Notes under the pieces: model-generated
Seen by the model: the letters and a program-made list of their open reading frames with translations, nothing else
What the model was told of the DNA's origin: nothing
Database searches by the model: none
Shown here: positions 17,034-26,487 of the stretch, one piece after another
How the letters are laid out: the number at the start of each line of letters is the position of its first letter
Position numbering within the stretch: position 1 is the stretch's first letter
Position numbers and translations under genes: made by a program
Assembly (NCBI RefSeq): GCF_029395475.1
Contig: NZ_CP113917.1
Location: forward strand, 496,001 to 560,000
Length of the DNA: 64,000 nucleotides
Direction of reading: 5' to 3'
DNA from: Bifidobacterium sp. ESL0775
GTDB lineage: Bacteria > Actinomycetota > Actinomycetes > Actinomycetales > Bifidobacteriaceae

Positions 17034-18068
17034 TCAGTCGGACAACTTGCGGGGATGGGCGCCGGAGACCTCCCAGCCTAGCGACATCAGGGTTTTGCGG
17101 TCGGCCTTGTCTAGGGACTTGCAGTCGAGTTTGCGGATGAGGTCGGGGCGGAGGCGGTCGGTATGGGAGATGGCCTCGTCGCGGCGGAAATGGTCAACCT
17201 TGCCGTGGTCGCCGCTGGTCAGCACGTCGGGAACGCCCATGCCGCGCCAGACGGCCGGTTTCGTGTATTGGTAGTGCTCCAGAAGCGCGTTTTGGCCGGT
17301 GTAGGATTCCTCCACGATAGAGTCGGGGTTGCCCATGAATCCGGGTATCAGGCGGGTGATGGCCTCGAGCATCACCGAGACAGCCACTTCGCCGCCGTTC
17401 AGAACGTAATCGCCGATGGAGTACTCGCGCATATCAATGCCTTGCGCGCGATAATAGCGGGGGATACGCGCGTCGTAGCCTTCGTAGCGTCCGCAGCCGA
17501 AAATGAGGTGACTGGCATGGGAAAGTTCGGTCGCGTCGCGTTGGGTAAACAGTGGTGCCGAAGGATTCGGGAAAATCAATACCGGCTTTGCGGCTGCTTG
17601 GCTAGCGATTACAGAAGTAGTCGTTCTGTTATCCGAATCGTTCTGAATATCGACGGAAGTGTCATCGGGAGTTCGTGAAGATGATGCTGCACTTTCTGCC
17701 ATTATATTATCCGCAGTTAGATTCGGCTGACCGGATGAAGAGAGGTTGGGTTCGGAAGGTGATTGAGAATTATTGATAGTCGCTAAAAGTTCTTGGGCAT
17801 TGTCTTCATCGTTGATTTCGACGGGTTCCAAACCAAGCAGATCGTCCAAGCATTCGGCCCAGACCTCGGGCTTCATCACCATGCCGGCTCCGCCGCCGAC
17901 CGGCGTATCGTCGACCGAATGGTGCACATCGTGGGTCCAATCGCGCAGATCGTGCGTCTTCACGTCGAGCAGCCCATGCTCGATGGCCTTGCCGAAGAGG
18001 CCGACGTTGAGGGCTTCAAAATACTCGGGGAATACGGACACGATATCTATCTTCATGTCTTCAACCAT
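17034..18068 (-). CDS. trmD: tRNA (guanine(37)-N(1))-methyltransferase
   Basis: A 344-residue SPOUT methyltransferase that makes m1G37 and prevents frameshifting. MKIDIVSVFPEYF, GGGAGMVMKPE, CGRYEGYDARI and the knot region YSIGDYVLNGGE are all present. The usual length is about 240-270 residues; the excess is an insertion at about 86-155, rich in Ser, Asn and Asp, between the N-terminal part and the knot. The start could be ATG 18068 or ATG 18056 (which gives MKIDIV directly). It is the last gene of the rpsP-khpA-rimM-trmD series, but a terminator-like hairpin at 18174-18223 precedes it. Confidence 0.95.
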   Translation of the reverse strand: MVEDMKIDIVSVFPEYFEALNVGLFGKAIEHGLLDVKTHDLRDWTHDVHHSVDDTPVGGGAGMVMKPEVWAECLDDLLGLEPVEINDEDNAQELLATINNSQSPSEPNLSSSGQPNLTADNIMAESAASSSRTPDDTSVDIQNDSDNRTTTSVIASQAAAKPVLIFPNPSAPLFTQRDATELSHASHLIFGCGRYEGYDARIPRYYRAQGIDMREYSIGDYVLNGGEVAVSVMLEAITRLIPGFMGNPDSIVEESYTGQNALLEHYQYTKPAVWRGMGVPDVLTSGDHGKVDHFRRDEAISHTDRLRPDLIRKLDCKSLDKADRKTLMSLGWEVSGAHPRKLSD

Positions 18069-18173
18069 ATCGTGACCCCACCCATCTGGATAGATGGAAC
18101 TCCAGTTGGGTGATGCTTACCTACTAAATGGCATCCGGGGCATGCGGCTTCTTCCAAGATCAGAAATATTACC

Positions 18174-18223
18174 AAATAAAAGGGTGCAGGTACCAGACGA
18201 ATGATCGCTGATACCTACACCTT
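18174..18223 (-). terminator. Terminator or attenuator between rimM and trmD
   Basis: On the minus strand the arms 18208-18223 and 18181-18196 (AAGGTGTAGGTATCAG with CTGGTACCTGCACCCT) form a 15-16 bp stem, followed by TTTTATTT. It would lower trmD expression relative to the upstream genes. Confidence 0.75.
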
Positions 18224-18246
18224 ATGTGAAGGTTGATGAGCTAGCT

Positions 18247-18993
18247 TTACAAGCCGGGAATCAGGCCAACCGGTGGATTCAGAGTGAGATAGTTTTTATC
18301 TAGATCGATATCCGGCACGAGCTCGTCGACGAATGGGACAAGTGCCGTTTTGATGACTTTATCGGTATCTTTTTTGCCCGATTTGTTTTTGGAACCCTTG
18401 GAAACATTGGGTTTGCTAGTGTTCTCAGAATCGTCGGAATCGCCACTGCGATTTTCTGTCTTAGCAGAAGGCGCAGGAATAAAACTGCCGTCTTTTTGCT
18501 CGACAACCGGCGTGGCCAGGCGAATCTTCAGCAGCGATTGCGCTGGGCTGTCGATGACGTCCACGACCTTGCCGATGACTTGGCCGGCTTTGGTAGCGTC
18601 AATTCCGTTAGCAGGATTATCGGCGACGCGTGCCTCAAGTCCAATCAAATCCTTGGGATACCAAGCGTCCTCTTCGGCCATCTCCTCAGGATCGTCAGCC
18701 TCAACGTAAAGCTCCAAGCCGTTCAATGCCTCGGAGGCGTCACGATTGTCAACGCCCTTGAAATGCAAAATCCAACGGTCCTTGAACGTACGGGAACGGG
18801 CAATAGTGTAGGTATGCGAGCCGTCTTTGGTATACAAAACCGAACCAGGAGCGAACCGCAGTTCTGGCTCGTCGGTGAACGTGCGGACGGTGACCTCGCC
18901 CTTGAGCCCCTGCGCACGCCCGATACGACAGACCCTCAACAGTTCACGCTGCTGAGGGTCTGCCTGCTGCGAAATGGTTTCGTCGCGATTCAC
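18247..18993 (-). CDS. rimM: Ribosome maturation factor RimM
   Basis: A 248-residue 16S rRNA processing protein that assists 30S head assembly and binds S19. The N-terminal RimM domain reads RVCRIGRAQGLKGEVTVRTFTDEPE, and the PRC-barrel begins around YPKDLIGLEA (residue 110). A Ser/Lys/Asn-rich insertion at about 170-215 lies before the closing VPFVDELVPDIDL. The gene overlaps khpA by four bases (18990-18993, an ATGA junction), so the two are translationally coupled. Confidence 0.95.
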   Translation of the reverse strand: MNRDETISQQADPQQRELLRVCRIGRAQGLKGEVTVRTFTDEPELRFAPGSVLYTKDGSHTYTIARSRTFKDRWILHFKGVDNRDASEALNGLELYVEADDPEEMAEEDAWYPKDLIGLEARVADNPANGIDATKAGQVIGKVVDVIDSPAQSLLKIRLATPVVEQKDGSFIPAPSAKTENRSGDSDDSENTSKPNVSKGSKNKSGKKDTDKVIKTALVPFVDELVPDIDLDKNYLTLNPPVGLIPGL

Positions 18994-19223
18994 TTGCGAA
19001 CATCCATGATGTCGACACGCACCTTGTGGTCGGACAACGCCTGCACCACGGTACGAATCGCATTGGCGGTGCGGCCGGAGCGGCCGATCACGCGCCCGAT
19101 GTCTTCAGGGTTCACACGCACCCGCAACAGTTCGCCGCGGGCGTTCTCGTGGGACTTCACCGACACATCATCGGGAAAGTCGACGATATTGGAAATGAGG
19201 TGTTCCACAGCTTGCGCGAGCAT
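18990..19223 (-). CDS. khpA: KH-domain RNA-binding protein
   Basis: A 77-residue single KH domain protein. The GxxG loop is in DIGRVIGRSGRTANAIR. KhpA homologues bind RNA, often with KhpB, and affect cell size and sRNA function in Firmicutes. The gene sits between rpsP (two-base gap) and rimM (four-base overlap), the standard actinobacterial and Firmicute order. Confidence 0.93.
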   Translation of the reverse strand: MLAQAVEHLISNIVDFPDDVSVKSHENARGELLRVRVNPEDIGRVIGRSGRTANAIRTVVQALSDHKVRVDIMDVRK

Positions 19224-19225
19224 GA

Positions 19226-19723
19226 TTACTCAGCCTTCTCGGTCTCGGTGGTCTCAGCGGCTTCGGCCTTGGCCTCAACGGCCTCGGCTTCATCTGCCTT
19301 GGCCTCATCGGCCTTGGCGGCTTCCGCTGCCTTCTCGGCTTCGGCCTTCGCCTTGGCTTCGGACTGCTTGGCCTTGAGCTTCTGGGCGTCGGCCTCAGCG
19401 GCTTCGACGCGGGCAGCGGCATCCGGGCCGTCTTCAGCGGTCTTCAGCGTGCCCTCGGCACCCGGCAGACCCTTGAACTTCTGCCAGTCGCCGGTGATCT
19501 TCAAAAGATTACGCACCGGGTCGCTCGGCTGTGCGCCGACACCAAGCCAGTACTGAGCACGATCGGAATCGATCTTGATCATCGAAGGCTGTTGGTTCGG
19601 ATCGTACAGGCCAATCTCCTCGATCGACTTGCCGTCGCGCTTCTTGCGCTCATCCATGACGACAATGCGGTAGAAGGCATAGAACTTCTTGCCCATGCGC
19701 TTCAGACGAATCTTGGTAGCCAT
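19226..19723 (-). CDS. rpsP: 30S ribosomal protein S16
   Basis: A 165-residue S16 beginning [20 protein letters not shown]. The ribosomal part is the first 90 residues or so; the rest is an Ala/Glu/Lys tail (residues about 110-165) typical of bifidobacterial S16 and probably solvent-exposed. The ATG at 19723 has AAGGAG at 19736-19731; the longer reading from 19774 is rejected. It is the first gene of the khpA-rimM-trmD operon. Confidence 0.95.
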   Translation of the reverse strand: MATKIRLKRMGKKFYAFYRIVVMDERKKRDGKSIEEIGLYDPNQQPSMIKIDSDRAQYWLGVGAQPSDPVRNLLKITGDWQKFKGLPGAEGTLKTAEDGPDAAARVEAAEADAQKLKAKQSEAKAKAEAEKAAEAAKADEAKADEAEAVEAKAEAAETTETEKAE

Positions 19724-20132
19724 TGTGGCTCTCCTTGTTGGTTCATTGCGGTTTCGAGCCCGTATGTGGGGCATACTTGCGCGAATCCGCGTTGTTCCTC
19801 ACGGCCTGCGGGATTGAGAGGGCCCCGCACCCGTGAATAACTTTTCTACTATAACTCGCCCGCTGGATAGGGATGGTGATGCCGGTTCGAAAGTCGGCGG
19901 AACTATATCCTGCCAACAATTTTCAGGCATGCTTTACTAGGTTATGGGATAGATGGGCGGGCGAATAGAGGTAATGAACGGCACAAAAAATGGTGGAACC
20001 AAGCCGAAACTTGATTCCACCACAGAAGTTATTGATGTATTACTTTTGAGATTCCGGCGACGCATAACCAGCCGTTAGCTTAGGCTGACGCGATTCGCTC
20101 ACCGGGACCGCGACTTGCGGGATTCGCCGCGT
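19724..20132. other. Intergenic stretch between rpsP and the antitoxin-like gene
   Basis: It contains the rpsP leader with a possible minus-strand -10 (TATAGT near 19848) and the terminator at 19985-20022. No coding feature is supported. Confidence 0.5.
19985..20022 (-). terminator. Terminator of the antitoxin-like gene
   Basis: On the minus strand TGGTGGAA-T-CAAG pairs with CTTG-G-TTCCACCA around a short loop, and TTTTTT follows. Confidence 0.88.
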
Positions 20133-20363
20133 TCAGACGTTCGCGGGGACCTCGAAGGTGGCGAGGATCTTGTCGAACTCCTCGTTGACCTCCTGGAGCG
20201 TCACCTCCTGCTCCACGCCATCGCTCGCGGCCTCGAGCAGCTTGTCCGCCGCCCATTCCTTGACGGGTCTTTCCTCCAGAGCTGCAGCTCGCTTCATAAG
20301 CGTGAGCTGGTCTTTGCTGACGGAGATATTGAATTGAATGCCTGCATTTTGTGTGTCGTTCAT
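20133..20363 (-). CDS. Small antitoxin-like protein, possible ribbon-helix-helix (DUF1778-like)
   Basis: A 76-residue protein. The segment ISVSKDQLTLMKRAAALEER, then WAADKLLEAA, looks like the strand-helix-helix of DUF1778/TacA-type antitoxins, followed by an acidic C-terminal helix. AAGGA lies seven bases before the ATG. No GNAT-type or other toxin gene is adjacent: the downstream side is a terminator and the upstream side is the 280-base gap before the EEP gene. It may be a solitary regulator. The gene is well supported; its function is weakly supported. Confidence 0.65.
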   Translation of the reverse strand: MNDTQNAGIQFNISVSKDQLTLMKRAAALEERPVKEWAADKLLEAASDGVEQEVTLQEVNEEFDKILATFEVPANV

Positions 20364-20643
20364 AATATGTCCTTCTTTGCATTCGACATTGAATTCGTAC
20401 TTTTAGTATCCGTTCAAGTCGTCTACATAGCAACCAAATGGACAGCATATGGACACTCTTTTGGAATGTCAATAGACAGACACGATATGCCTAGTTTTAT
20501 TCGTTGCGAGTGAACGATTCGGCGCGGCCCGTCGTCCTTGAAAGCCCTGTATTCCTTGGTTTTCGCGGTCATAAATCAAAAGGAAACCGTAATGTCATTT
20601 TCGTCTCATGCTTTTGTTTTTACTCTGAGCAAACACGCCTGAG

Positions 20644-21654
20644 CTACCTGTGATCGATTCGGGCGAGCAGCGCGAGATGGTCGCTGCCCGGGATGGTGAG
20701 GGTCCGCACGCCCGAGACGGAAAGACCGGAAGTCACCAGGATATGGTCGAGCTCGAGGCGGGGCCAGGCGAGCCATTCCGGGAAGCTGACGGCGGCGCCA
20801 TGGGAAACGTCCAACCCCGCGTCCTGGAATCCGGCTTCGAGCAGGTTGCGGAAGCTGGGATGGTCGACGTTCGAGTTGAGATCGCCCATGATGACGGCTT
20901 CGGGCTCCGATGCCGTCCCCGTCGCCGTGGCGCTTTCGGAAGCATGCCTGACGAGCGACCCCAAGTTGATGACGCCGCGTGACCATTCCCGGCAGCCGCG
21001 CATGGGGGATTTGGTGTGAGCGCTGTAGGCTGCCACTCCGTTTGTCGCGCAACACGGCACGTCGGCGGCGCAAATGTCGACGGTGTCGCCGTTTTGCTCG
21101 TCGGGCTTGAATCGCGACCAGATGCCGTTGAAGCCACCGTTGTCGGTTTTCTTCGGTTCGCCGAGCTGGCAGGAGGGGAGCAGCGTGCCCATTCCGGCCT
21201 TGTCGAGCGCGGCGACCAGGTTTTCGGAGAGTTCCTGCAGGGCCAATATGGATACGTCATTGCCGCGTACGGCGTCGATGATGGCCTGTGCGTCGGCAAG
21301 GCCGTAACGGCAGTTCAGGGTCATTACGGTATAAGAATCATCGTTATTTTGGATTCTCGGGTTTTGCTCTGTCTGTCGCGCCTGGTCCTGTTTGGCTGGG
21401 TTGTAATACCTTTTCCTGTACCAAGGCGAGGCGAATATGCCGGTGAGTATGGTCAATATCGCGGCAAAAATCGTGATGATCCAATGACGGTAAAACAGCG
21501 CCACCGTCAAAATGGCCACCGACGGAATCCAGAGAAAACGGACGAACGCGATGAGATACGGCAGCAAGCCATGCCCATCCGCGCCCGCAGGCAGGAAACG
21601 CAACACCCACCACAAGGCGATGACGCCCAGCAATATTGACAGAGTCAGAGCCAT
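20644..21654 (-). CDS. Membrane-anchored endonuclease/exonuclease/phosphatase family protein
   Basis: A 336-residue protein. Three hydrophobic segments lie within the first 85 residues (from ALTLSILLGVIALWWVL on), followed by an EEP domain: MTLNCRYG near 112, LALQEL (metal-binding Glu), GDLNSNVDH and the terminal GSDHLAL with the catalytic His. The family includes nucleases and phospho(di)esterases acting outside the membrane; the substrate is unknown. It starts 15 bases after ffh and may be co-transcribed with it. Confidence 0.85.
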   Translation of the reverse strand: MALTLSILLGVIALWWVLRFLPAGADGHGLLPYLIAFVRFLWIPSVAILTVALFYRHWIITIFAAILTILTGIFASPWYRKRYYNPAKQDQARQTEQNPRIQNNDDSYTVMTLNCRYGLADAQAIIDAVRGNDVSILALQELSENLVAALDKAGMGTLLPSCQLGEPKKTDNGGFNGIWSRFKPDEQNGDTVDICAADVPCCATNGVAAYSAHTKSPMRGCREWSRGVINLGSLVRHASESATATGTASEPEAVIMGDLNSNVDHPSFRNLLEAGFQDAGLDVSHGAAVSFPEWLAWPRLELDHILVTSGLSVSGVRTLTIPGSDHLALLARIDHR

Positions 21655-21669
21655 GAGACCTGTTGCGGT

Positions 21670-23334
21670 TCAGCCGAGCAGGCCAGCCAAGCCGCCACCG
21701 AAGTTCGGCGGAAGGTTCGGAGTGCCGTTCTCGTCGGTGCCGGCCGCGTCCATGGCCTGCTGCAAGCCTTCAGGAAGGGCGGGGTTCTGCGGCTTCTTGG
21801 CGAAGGCCGAACCGCTGGAGTTCTTCTTGCCGGCGAGCTTGGCGCGCAACGCCTTTTCCTCGGCCTCGCGCTTCATCGGATTGCCCGACTTGGACTTGCC
21901 CTTCTTCTTGCCTTTTTTGCCTTTCTTACCGCCGCCGTAGCCGCCGCCCATGGCTGGGCCGCCCATGCCGGGGATGCCGCCGCCGACCTTGTTGGTCATG
22001 CGTTTCATCATCTTGGCCGCCTGCTCAAAGCGTTGCAGCAGGCCGTTGACCGCGGAAACCGTGTTGCCGGAGCCGTAGGCGATGCGGGCACGACGGGAGC
22101 CGTCGATGATGGAAGGGTCGCGGCGTTCGGCCGGGGTCATCGAATGGATGATGGCTTCGGTGCGATCGATTTCGTGCTCGTCGAGGGCTTCGAGCTCCTT
22201 GCGGTGTGCGGCCATGCCGGGAATCATGCCCAGGAGGCTTTTCATCGAGCCGAGTTTGCGCACCTGCTCGAGCTGCTCCATGAAGTCGTCAAGGCCGTAG
22301 GTGCCCTGCGCCATCTTCTTGGCGGACTCCATGGCTTCCTGCTCGTCGAACTCCTTCTGCGCCTGCTCGATGAGGGTCAAAATATCGCCCATGTCGAGGA
22401 TGCGGGAGGCCATGCGGTCGGGATGGAAGACCTCGAAGTCCTTCAAACCCTCGCCGTTGGAGACGAAGAGGATTGGCTTACCGGTGACGGATGCGACGGA
22501 AAGCGCGGCACCGCCTCGGGCGTCGCCATCGAGCTTGGAAAGCACTACGCCGGTAAAGTCCACGCCCTTGTTGAACGCCTCGGCGGTCTGCACCGCGTCC
22601 TGGCCGATCATCGCGTCGATGACGAAGAGGATTTCGTTGGGGTGAACGGCATCGCGGATGTCGCGGGCCTGCTTCATCAGCTCCTCGTCGACGCCCAGAC
22701 GGCCTGCGGTATCGATGATGACCGTGTCATACAGTTTGTCTTTGGCGTACTGGATGGAGTCGCGCGCGACTTTGACCGGGTCGCCGCTGGTCTGGCCGGG
22801 AGCCGCGACGGCCTCGCCGCCGTCGGACTGAACGCCCTTTTCCGGCGCGTAAACCGGCACGTCCGCGCGCTCGCCGACCACCTGCAGCTGGGTGACGGCG
22901 TTCGGACGCTGCAAATCGGCCGCGACCAGCAGTGGGGTGTGGCCGGCGTCCTTGAGCCAATAGCCAAGCTTGCCTGCCAGCGTGGTCTTACCTGCGCCTT
23001 GAAGGCCAGCCAACATGATGATGGTTGGCGGGTTCTTGGCGAAGTTCAGCGGGCGGTCGACGCCGGCGCCGAGGATTTGCGTCAGCTCGTCGTTGACGAT
23101 TTTCACGACCTGCTGGGCCGGGTTGAGCGCCTGCGAGACCTCTTCGCTCAGCGCGCGCTCGCGTACACGGGAGGTGAACGAGCGCACCACGTCGAGCGCC
23201 ACATCGGCGTCGAGCAATGCACGGCGAATCTCGCGGATCGTCCCGTCGATGTCCGCCTCGGAAAGTTTGCCTTTGCTCCTCAGGTGCTTGAACGCGTTGG
23301 AGAGCTTGTCTGTCAAAGAACTGAATGCTGCCAT
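21670..23334 (-). CDS. ffh: Signal recognition particle protein Ffh
   Basis: A 554-residue SRP54 GTPase that binds 4.5S RNA and hydrophobic signal sequences and delivers ribosomes to FtsY. The N domain is residues 1-90, the P-loop is GLQGAGKTT (110-118), DTAGRLGVDEELM follows, and the Met-rich M domain is about 320-460. A short insertion (EKGVQSDGGEAVAAP, about residue 160-178) lies in the G domain. The C terminus is a Gly/Lys-rich tail followed by PNLPPNFGGGL. Confidence 0.96.
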   Translation of the reverse strand: MAAFSSLTDKLSNAFKHLRSKGKLSEADIDGTIREIRRALLDADVALDVVRSFTSRVRERALSEEVSQALNPAQQVVKIVNDELTQILGAGVDRPLNFAKNPPTIIMLAGLQGAGKTTLAGKLGYWLKDAGHTPLLVAADLQRPNAVTQLQVVGERADVPVYAPEKGVQSDGGEAVAAPGQTSGDPVKVARDSIQYAKDKLYDTVIIDTAGRLGVDEELMKQARDIRDAVHPNEILFVIDAMIGQDAVQTAEAFNKGVDFTGVVLSKLDGDARGGAALSVASVTGKPILFVSNGEGLKDFEVFHPDRMASRILDMGDILTLIEQAQKEFDEQEAMESAKKMAQGTYGLDDFMEQLEQVRKLGSMKSLLGMIPGMAAHRKELEALDEHEIDRTEAIIHSMTPAERRDPSIIDGSRRARIAYGSGNTVSAVNGLLQRFEQAAKMMKRMTNKVGGGIPGMGGPAMGGGYGGGKKGKKGKKKGKSKSGNPMKREAEEKALRAKLAGKKNSSGSAFAKKPQNPALPEGLQQAMDAAGTDENGTPNLPPNFGGGLAGLLG

Positions 23335-23375
23335 AATGTCTCAATTCTAGCGGTTCGTAGGGAGAAACAATCTAG

Positions 23376-23777
23376 CTATAACTGCAGTGTCAAGACAAGA
23401 AGATAAACCGCGCGTAGAAAAATGGTATTGAAAATTTGCTGCTTGTTTCCTTGAGTTTCGTCGGAAACCGGTATCTCAGACAGTAATAGTTCTTTAGCTA
23501 CACTGAGTGGAATGCCACTAGTTATTTTGTCTATACAGCATTCGGTGGCCGATGGAATATCGGAGACAAATCGGTTGACGTCGGCACGATAATCGGCATC
23601 CTTGATTATTTCAGCGCAATCGTGAATATAACCTCCTGTTATTATTCCTTGTGAAAACACAACTTTCTCTTCAGGTACCAAAGATGCAGCTGCTCCTCTT
23701 TCCGAGGGATGAATAGGCGCTTCTATTCGTTTGAAACACCGTGGAGCGTAGATTTTAAAGAAATCCATGTCTTCCAT
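23376..23777 (-). CDS. Hypothetical protein between cysS and ffh
   Basis: A 133-residue frame from ATG 23777, which I do not recognise. It is less GC-rich than its neighbours. The middle contains several Cys (ATECCIDKI) and the C terminus is a hydrophobic segment (IFLRAVYLLVLTLQL) that could be a membrane anchor or a product of drift. No strong RBS is seen; a TTG at 23783 is an alternative start. It fits the 20-base gap after cysS and 40 bases before ffh, which argues for a real or recently decayed gene. Confidence 0.45.
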   Translation of the reverse strand: MEDMDFFKIYAPRCFKRIEAPIHPSERGAAASLVPEEKVVFSQGIITGGYIHDCAEIIKDADYRADVNRFVSDIPSATECCIDKITSGIPLSVAKELLLSEIPVSDETQGNKQQIFNTIFLRAVYLLVLTLQL

Positions 23778-23794
23778 ATTCAAAGTATTCTTTT

Positions 23795-25627
23795 TTATTT
23801 TAGGCTCCAGGTGGAGCCGGTGGGTTTGTCTTCGATGGTGACGCCCATTTCACCCAGGCTGTCGCGGATCTTGTCGGCCACCTCGAAGTTCTTGGCCTTG
23901 CGAGCGGCGTCGCGGGCGTCGAGCTGGTGCTGAATCATCGAATCCAGCAGCCGGTGCTCGGCTTCGGCGTCGGTGCCGCCGATGGCGTTTTGTGCGCTGG
24001 CGTCGTTTGCTGATGTTGTATTGCTCCATGGCTCGGCCAATGGGTCCAGGCCCAAGGTGTCGAGCATCGCACGCACCGAAAGCAGGGTCTCGCGCAAGGC
24101 GACGCGTGAGGTGAGTGCGTCGATGACGTCCGCCGAAACGCTGCTGTGCGTGAAAGCGAACCGGGCCTTTGCGTCCTCTTGGACGGCCTCTTTGGAGATG
24201 TCCGAATACCTGTCGTTGGCTTCGTCGAGGACCCTACGATATTCGTCCGTAAGAACGGCCATGTCGGCTTCGCTGAAGGGATTGGCGTCGGATTGTTTCG
24301 ACTCAAGTTCCGAAACAAGCGAGTTGCCGCGTCGGATGGCGGTGAAAATGGCCGCCGTGGCTCCGGAGACGTTGATGTCGTCGTTCATGGCATCGGTGAA
24401 ATCCGTGGGCAGCTGGTCGGCGGTGACCGCGGTGACCTCGTCCCTGCCCGGCTGCTCGCCAGGGCCCAGCGCCTTGCCGGCGCGGTCGATGAAATTGCTG
24501 ATGCGCTCGTAGGCGGACTTCGCCTCAGCGAGCGTCTGGTCGCTCCACTCGAGCATCGAACGATATTGCACGCCGCCCAAGGCGTAGCGCACCACCCAAG
24601 CCGAATTTTCGGCGAGCACACTTGGCACGGAAAGCCCGTTGCCCAGCGACTTCGACATCTTTTCGCCCTTGGCCGTCACCCACGCCGAGTGCATCCACAC
24701 GTTCGCGGATTCGTAGCCGGCTGCGCGCGTCTGGGCCATCTCGTTCTCGTGGTGAGGGAAGCGCAGGTCGAGGCCGCCGCCGTGGATGTCGAACATGCCG
24801 TCGAGGTAGCGGTGGCTCATCGCCGAGCACTCGATATGCCAGCCCGGGCGACCGGTGCCGAACGGCGTCTTCCAGCGGGCGGTTTCCGGGTCGCTTTCCT
24901 TCGAGGCCTTCCACAGCGCGAAATCTCGCGGATCGTGCTTGTCGGGGGAGTAATCGGCGGGGTCGAGCGGATTGTATTTGTCGTCGCCGGACTGGTCGAC
25001 ACTGGGGCCCATCTCGTCGGCAACGGCCGCTGCGGAATCGACTTCCGCGGTCTGCTTTTGATGGGTCAACTCGCCATAGTGCGGCCAACTGGCCACGTCG
25101 AAGAAGACGTTGCCGGTCGGCTTGCCGTCGGCGTCTTTGATGACGTAGGCGTGACCGCGGTCGACCAGGCGTTGGATCAAATCCACCATGTCGCCGATAT
25201 GGCCGGTGGCGCGGGGTTCGTAAGTCGAGGCGAGCACGCCGAGCGTGTCGTAGGCGTGGGTGAATTCGCGTTCGTAATAATAGGCGCGCGCCCACCACTG
25301 CTGGTCTGCCGCTGCGGCCTTGTCCAAGATCTTGTCGTCGATGTCCGTGACATTGCGAATGAAAGTGACGTCGTAACCGAGCTTTTCAAACCAACGACGG
25401 ACGATGTCGAAGGCGACGGCCGCGCGGATATGGCCGATATGCGGCGAACTTTGCACCGTGGCGCCGCAGACGTAGATGCCGACCTTGCCGGGCTTGATCG
25501 GCGTGAATTCGGATACCTCGTGCGTGGCAGTGTTATAGAGCTTCAAGCCAGTGGCGGCATCGGCGAGCCCCGGTTGCGGGGCAGATTCGGGAAGGTTGGA
25601 ATTCTGCGGTTTCGTGGCGTTTTCCAT
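23795..25627 (-). CDS. cysS: Cysteine--tRNA ligase
   Basis: A 610-residue class I aminoacyl-tRNA synthetase. HIGH is at residues 63-66 (SSPHIGHIRAA); KMSKS is near 322 (GEKMSKSLGNG); the first zinc ligand is in IYVCGATVQ and later ligands are in GWHIECSAM and HHENEMAQT. It is longer than E. coli CysS because of an Ala/Asp-rich insertion after HYGELTHQK (about 185-225) and a long N-terminal extension. ATG 25627 is chosen; TTG 25666 would add 13 residues. The C terminus has the expected helical domain. Confidence 0.95.
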   Translation of the reverse strand: MENATKPQNSNLPESAPQPGLADAATGLKLYNTATHEVSEFTPIKPGKVGIYVCGATVQSSPHIGHIRAAVAFDIVRRWFEKLGYDVTFIRNVTDIDDKILDKAAAADQQWWARAYYYEREFTHAYDTLGVLASTYEPRATGHIGDMVDLIQRLVDRGHAYVIKDADGKPTGNVFFDVASWPHYGELTHQKQTAEVDSAAAVADEMGPSVDQSGDDKYNPLDPADYSPDKHDPRDFALWKASKESDPETARWKTPFGTGRPGWHIECSAMSHRYLDGMFDIHGGGLDLRFPHHENEMAQTRAAGYESANVWMHSAWVTAKGEKMSKSLGNGLSVPSVLAENSAWVVRYALGGVQYRSMLEWSDQTLAEAKSAYERISNFIDRAGKALGPGEQPGRDEVTAVTADQLPTDFTDAMNDDINVSGATAAIFTAIRRGNSLVSELESKQSDANPFSEADMAVLTDEYRRVLDEANDRYSDISKEAVQEDAKARFAFTHSSVSADVIDALTSRVALRETLLSVRAMLDTLGLDPLAEPWSNTTSANDASAQNAIGGTDAEAEHRLLDSMIQHQLDARDAARKAKNFEVADKIRDSLGEMGVTIEDKPTGSTWSLK

Positions 25628-25728
25628 AAACTCAAGAATATGGGCTTTCGCCGACAAAATGGACAAATCGCGTTCGCTGGAAAGTCAATCGTTACCTATT
25701 TGGGGTGCCGGAATGTCACAATGGAACC

Positions 25729-26451
25729 ATGACAAAGCCGAAAGTGCTTATTCTGCAACATGTCCCGTGTGAGAAGCCGGGGCGAATCCTCGACAATCTT
25801 GATGATCTTGGCATGCCCAGCGAGACCGTGAGCATCGTGGGCCGGGCGAATCCGGACTTGCCCAAAAGCGAGGAGATCGCAGGGCTCGTGGTGATGGGCG
25901 GCCCGATGGGAGCGCAGGATTTCAAGGAGTTTCCAGGGCTTAAAACCGAGGCCAAGCTCGTGCGCAAGGCCGTGAAAAACAACAAACCGGTGCTGGGCAT
26001 TTGCCTGGGGCACCAGATCATCTCCACGGCGCTCGGCGGCAAGCTGCAAAGCGGAAAATGCTCCGAAATCGGGTTCGCGCCCATCAAGCGCGTGGCCAAG
26101 AACGACTGGTTCCCGATGTGGACCGACCAGATGAACGTGCTCAACTGGCACAACGACATGGTTTCCGTGCCTGAGGGCGGGCAGCTTCTTGCCTCATCGA
26201 AATACACCGAGAACCAGGCGTTCTGCTACAAAAGCGCGCTCGGGCTCCAATTCCATCTCGAGGTCACACCGACGCTGCTGGACGAATGGCTCAGCGAGCC
26301 TTCCATGGTCAAGGGCATGAAGAAAAGCCAGATCGCCAAGATTCGCGAGGATTTCAAGCGCTACGACGTCGAGCTGCAGCCGCTCGCCGAGCAGGTCTTC
26401 TCCGCGTTCGCCGTGCGTTGCGCCGCCAGCGCCCGCGCGATGAGTGAGTGA
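25729..26451 (+). CDS. Type 1 glutamine amidotransferase
   Basis: A 240-residue class I GATase of the GuaA-like stand-alone type. The nucleophile Cys is in GICLGHQ, the His-Glu pair is in QFHLEV, and VVMGGPMGAQD forms the oxyanion region. No synthetase domain is attached, so the acceptor of the ammonia is unknown; similar proteins are often called GMP synthase-like or gamma-glutamyl hydrolases. The ATG at 25729 is the natural start; an upstream in-frame start at 25705 is unlikely. The ABC-F gene starts 36 bases after it. Confidence 0.85.
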   Translation: MTKPKVLILQHVPCEKPGRILDNLDDLGMPSETVSIVGRANPDLPKSEEIAGLVVMGGPMGAQDFKEFPGLKTEAKLVRKAVKNNKPVLGICLGHQIISTALGGKLQSGKCSEIGFAPIKRVAKNDWFPMWTDQMNVLNWHNDMVSVPEGGQLLASSKYTENQAFCYKSALGLQFHLEVTPTLLDEWLSEPSMVKGMKKSQIAKIREDFKRYDVELQPLAEQVFSAFAVRCAASARAMSE

Positions 26452-26487
26452 AAGAGTGTTGATAGGCGGCGGTACCATCGAATCACT

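Noticed and set aside
24146..25732. A 528-codon plus-strand frame opposite cysS
   Set aside because: It is a shadow frame; cysS carries HIGH and KMSKS motifs.
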